A DNA stretch of 64,000 bases from Burkholderia sp. Ax-1724 (GTDB lineage Bacteria > Pseudomonadota > Gammaproteobacteria > Burkholderiales > Burkholderiaceae), in assembly GCF_011752995.1 (NCBI RefSeq), contig NZ_VWWL01000023.1, forward strand, positions 1 to 64,000, read 5' to 3'. The stretch's first letter is position 1. Each line of letters starts with the position of its first letter. The notes under the pieces are model-generated. The model saw only the letters and a program-made list of their open reading frames with translations, made no database searches and was not told where the DNA came from. This document shows, piece by piece, positions 61,741-64,000 of this stretch. The position numbers and the translations under genes are program-made.

Positions 61741-63696
61741 ATGCAAGACAAGCAGTCAGCGACGTGGCGCGCGGAGAACGCCACGGCTGCGGCCGCCGGC
61801 AACGCGCGCGCGGCCGCCACCAGCCAGGCGTCCCGGGCGACTGACGCAGCCGACGCGCGCCCTACCCGACGCCCCGCCGATCGCGCCGCACGCGCCTTGC
61901 AACGCTGGCGCGCGCTCGCGGCAACCCGTCCGCTGCTGTGGATCGTCGCGCTGGCGATCCTTTGCGCATGGCTGCTGCCGGGCATCCTCGGCCACGAGCC
62001 GTGGAAACAGGACGAAACCTACACGTTCGGCATCGTCCAGCACATGCTCGAGAGCGGCGATCTCGTCGTGCCGACCAACGCGGGCCAGCCCTTCGTCGAA
62101 AAACCGCCGATCTACGACTGGGTCGCCGCCGGCCTCGCGTGGATGCTGGGCCGCTACCTGCCGCTGCATGACGCCGCGCGTCTCGCGAGCGCGCTGTTCG
62201 CGGGCCTGACCATCTACTACACGGCCCGCGTGGCGCGCCGCGCGACCGATGCATCGAGTTGGTTCGATCTGCGTGTGATCGGCACGCTCGCGCTGTTCGG
62301 CGGCACGCTCGCCGTCGTCAAGCACGCGCACGACATGATGACCGACGTCGCGCTGATGGCCGGCGCCGCACTCGGCTTCTGCGGGCTGTTCGAACTCGTG
62401 CTCGTGCATCTGCGCGACGCCGCACGGAACGCGCCGTCGCCGACACCGGCGCAGCCGCACACCCGGCCGCTCGACGCCCCAGGGCGCCGCCACGCGATCC
62501 TGAGCGGCGCGGCGATGTTTGGCGCGGGCGTCGGCGTGTCGCTGCTCGCCAAGGGCCTGTTCGTGCCGCTCGTCTTCGGCGCGACCACCTGCGCGGTGCT
62601 CGTCCTCTATCCCGCGTGCCGCAGCCGCAGCTTCGCGAGCGCGCTCGGCATCGCCGCGCTCGTTTGCGCGCCGTTCGCGCTGATCTGGCCGATCTGCTTC
62701 TACCTGCGCTCCGAAGCGCTGTTCAAGGTCTGGTTGTGGGACAACAACATCGGGCGCTTCTTCGGCTTTTCGGTGCCCGAACTGGGCTCCGAGAACGAGA
62801 GCCGTCTGTTCGTGCTGCGCACCGTGCTGAGCGTCGGCTTTCCGGTCGTACCGCTTGCGCTGGCTGCGCTCGCCAGCGGCGCGTGGCGACGCTGGCGCGA
62901 CCCGCGCATCGCCTTGCCGGCGCTTTTCGCGGGCATCGGTTTCGCCGTGCTGCAAAGTTCGGCGACCGTGCGCGAGCTGTACATCCTGCCGTTCATCGCC
63001 CCGCTTGCGCTGCTTGCGATGCAAGGCGTCGAGCGGCTGCCGGCGCGGCTGCACGTCGTCTGGGACATGATGAGCCGCGTGCTGTTCGGCGGCACGGCTG
63101 TGCTCGCGTGGATCATCTGGTCGATCATGACGAGCCCGGTGAGCACGCATGCCTCGCTGCATTGGCTCGGACGCTGGCTGCCGCTCGACTGGGTGCTGCC
63201 GATCAAGCCCGCGATGATCGCCGCCGCCTTGCTGCTGACGATCGGCTGGCTATGGCTGCTGCCGTCCTTCAAATACGCGGGCAAATGGCGTGGCGCGCTC
63301 AGCTGGTGCGCGGGCGCGATGCTCGCGTGGGGGCTCGTCAGCACGCTGCTGCTGCCGTGGCTCGATGACGCGAAGAGCTACCGCTCGGTGTTCCTGGACC
63401 TCGGCGCGAAGATAAACATCGAATGGAACGACGGCGATTGCATGGCAAGCGCGAGCCTCGGCGAGTCCGAGGCGCCGATGCTCTACTACTACACCGGCAT
63501 CGTCCATCAGCCGAACGAGAACCCGCGTACGACCGCCTGCACCTGGCTCATCGAGGAAAGCCGCCGCGACCATGCGCCCCAACCGCCCGGTGAATGGCAA
63601 CTATTCTGGTCCGGCGCGCGGCCCGGCGATTCGGATGAACTGCTGCGCGTCTTCGTGCGCACGCCGGTTGCAGGCACGGTGCGCGGCGACGACTAG
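61741..63696 (+). CDS. ArnT-like membrane glycosyltransferase (PMT/GT39-GT83 type)
   Basis: A 651-residue protein with about 12 hydrophobic segments after a 60-residue Ala/Arg-rich cytoplasmic start. The first periplasmic loop has EPWKQDETYTFGIVQHMLES (the acidic catalytic motif DE) and PFVEKPPIYDWVAAGLAWML, the conserved loop of lipid-dependent transferases (ArnT, PMT). About 115 residues at the C-terminus form a periplasmic domain with two cysteines (DGDCMASAS, TTACTW). It probably transfers a sugar from undecaprenyl phosphate to an envelope acceptor such as lipid A or a protein. The acceptor is unknown. Confidence 0.82.
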   Translation: MQDKQSATWRAENATAAAAGNARAAATSQASRATDAADARPTRRPADRAARALQRWRALAATRPLLWIVALAILCAWLLPGILGHEPWKQDETYTFGIVQHMLESGDLVVPTNAGQPFVEKPPIYDWVAAGLAWMLGRYLPLHDAARLASALFAGLTIYYTARVARRATDASSWFDLRVIGTLALFGGTLAVVKHAHDMMTDVALMAGAALGFCGLFELVLVHLRDAARNAPSPTPAQPHTRPLDAPGRRHAILSGAAMFGAGVGVSLLAKGLFVPLVFGATTCAVLVLYPACRSRSFASALGIAALVCAPFALIWPICFYLRSEALFKVWLWDNNIGRFFGFSVPELGSENESRLFVLRTVLSVGFPVVPLALAALASGAWRRWRDPRIALPALFAGIGFAVLQSSATVRELYILPFIAPLALLAMQGVERLPARLHVVWDMMSRVLFGGTAVLAWIIWSIMTSPVSTHASLHWLGRWLPLDWVLPIKPAMIAAALLLTIGWLWLLPSFKYAGKWRGALSWCAGAMLAWGLVSTLLLPWLDDAKSYRSVFLDLGAKINIEWNDGDCMASASLGESEAPMLYYYTGIVHQPNENPRTTACTWLIEESRRDHAPQPPGEWQLFWSGARPGDSDELLRVFVRTPVAGTVRGDD

Positions 63697-63765
63697 AAGG
63701 CAACGCGCGCGCCGGGCACGCCAACGCGCGCTCGGATGGAAGCTGCTGAAAGCCGCGGGAAGCGG

Positions 63766-64000
63766 CTAGAACGACGACCCGGGCTCGCGCAGAAACGCGC
63801 TTTCTTCGTCGCTCGAGGCGCGCCCGAGCACGGCATTGCGATGCGGGAAGCGGCCGAACCGCTCGACGATCTCCGCGTGCCGCACTGCATGGCGGTAGTA
63901 GCTCGCGCCGCCCGGCTCCGCCGCCAGCTGACCGAAGAGCCGCAGCGACTCATGCTGGCTCGCGAGCGTTTCGTCGTGTTCGAACGGCAGATACGCGAAC
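63766..64000 (-). CDS. DUF924 family protein, 3' end only (5' end outside the window)
   Basis: The 78 codons present on the minus strand end at a TAG at 63766-63768. The segment AYLPFEHDETLASQHESLRL followed by FGRFPHRNAVLGRASSDEE matches the conserved C-terminal part of DUF924 proteins (YLPFEHSE and RFGRFPHRN strings). The family is of unknown function and adopts a TPR-like fold. The N-terminal two thirds lie beyond base 64000. It is convergent with the ArnT-like gene. Confidence 0.85.
   Translation of the reverse strand, partial: FAYLPFEHDETLASQHESLRLFGQLAAEPGGASYYRHAVRHAEIVERFGRFPHRNAVLGRASSDEESAFLREPGSSF

Overview
This 64 kb window is chromosomal DNA from a high-GC betaproteobacterium, most likely Paraburkholderia or a close Burkholderia relative. 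The evidence is the complete 14-gene nuo operon with its tRNA-Leu/secG/tpiA neighbours, the ilvI-ilvH-ilvC-psd-pssA-leuA order, several Burkholderiales-type DUF proteins (DUF2863, DUF1178, DUF2818, DUF3619, DUF3106), and dense GC-rich coding with long antisense shadow frames. I see no rRNA, insertion sequence, prophage or CRISPR array. Identifications rest on motif and family recognition from the sequence alone; no database search was possible.

Layout. 0.2-5.5 kb: an AI-2E family exporter, a DUF2863 protein, a LuxR-type regulator with a degenerate receiver, an orphan CbiM-like membrane protein and a secreted protein with a histone-like lysine-rich tail. 5.6-10.2 kb: an M14 carboxypeptidase, YaaA, a PIN-domain protein, a methionine-type aminotransferase and a glutathione transferase. 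10.3-16.8 kb (+ strand): an acyl-CoA catabolic cluster whose APH-type kinase and acyl-CoA dehydrogenase together look like a split version of the human ACAD10/ACAD11 proteins, next to a histidine phosphatase, an enoyl-CoA hydratase and a 3-hydroxyacyl-CoA dehydrogenase, followed by a YfcG-type GST. 16.9-20.7 kb (- strand): a convergent operon with two acyl-CoA dehydrogenases, two MaoC hydratases and DUF1178. Both clusters are preceded by a palindrome with the same ACGATCGT core. 20.9-21.8 kb: a small two-gene unit that looks like an atypical HicA-like toxin and HTH antitoxin.

22.0-38.3 kb (- strand): nuoA-N (respiratory complex I), DUF2818 and a NUDIX hydrolase downstream, and tRNA-Leu(GAG) upstream. 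38.4-43.8 kb (- strand): secG, tpiA, a quinone oxidoreductase, pnp and rpsO. 44-46 kb: an orphan amino-acid-type ABC binding protein and a BamE-like lipoprotein. 46.3-53.4 kb (- strand): branched-chain amino acid synthesis (ilvI, ilvH, ilvC, leuA) interleaved with phosphatidylethanolamine synthesis (pssA, psd).

53.8-64 kb (+ strand): an ECF sigma factor operon with two single-pass membrane proteins and an RDD protein. Next comes a phosphoesterase-glycosyltransferase-diacylglycerol kinase unit that matches the PlcP/Agt phosphate-starvation lipid-remodelling logic and has a Pho-box-like sequence 44 bp upstream of its start. It is followed by a TetR regulator with a LOG-family hydrolase, an SDR oxidoreductase, an ArnT-like membrane glycosyltransferase, and the 3' end of a DUF924 gene that runs off the window.

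The most interesting hypotheses are the HicA-like pair, the split ACAD10/11 module for 4-hydroxyacyl-CoAs, and the Pho-box-linked lipid remodelling operon.
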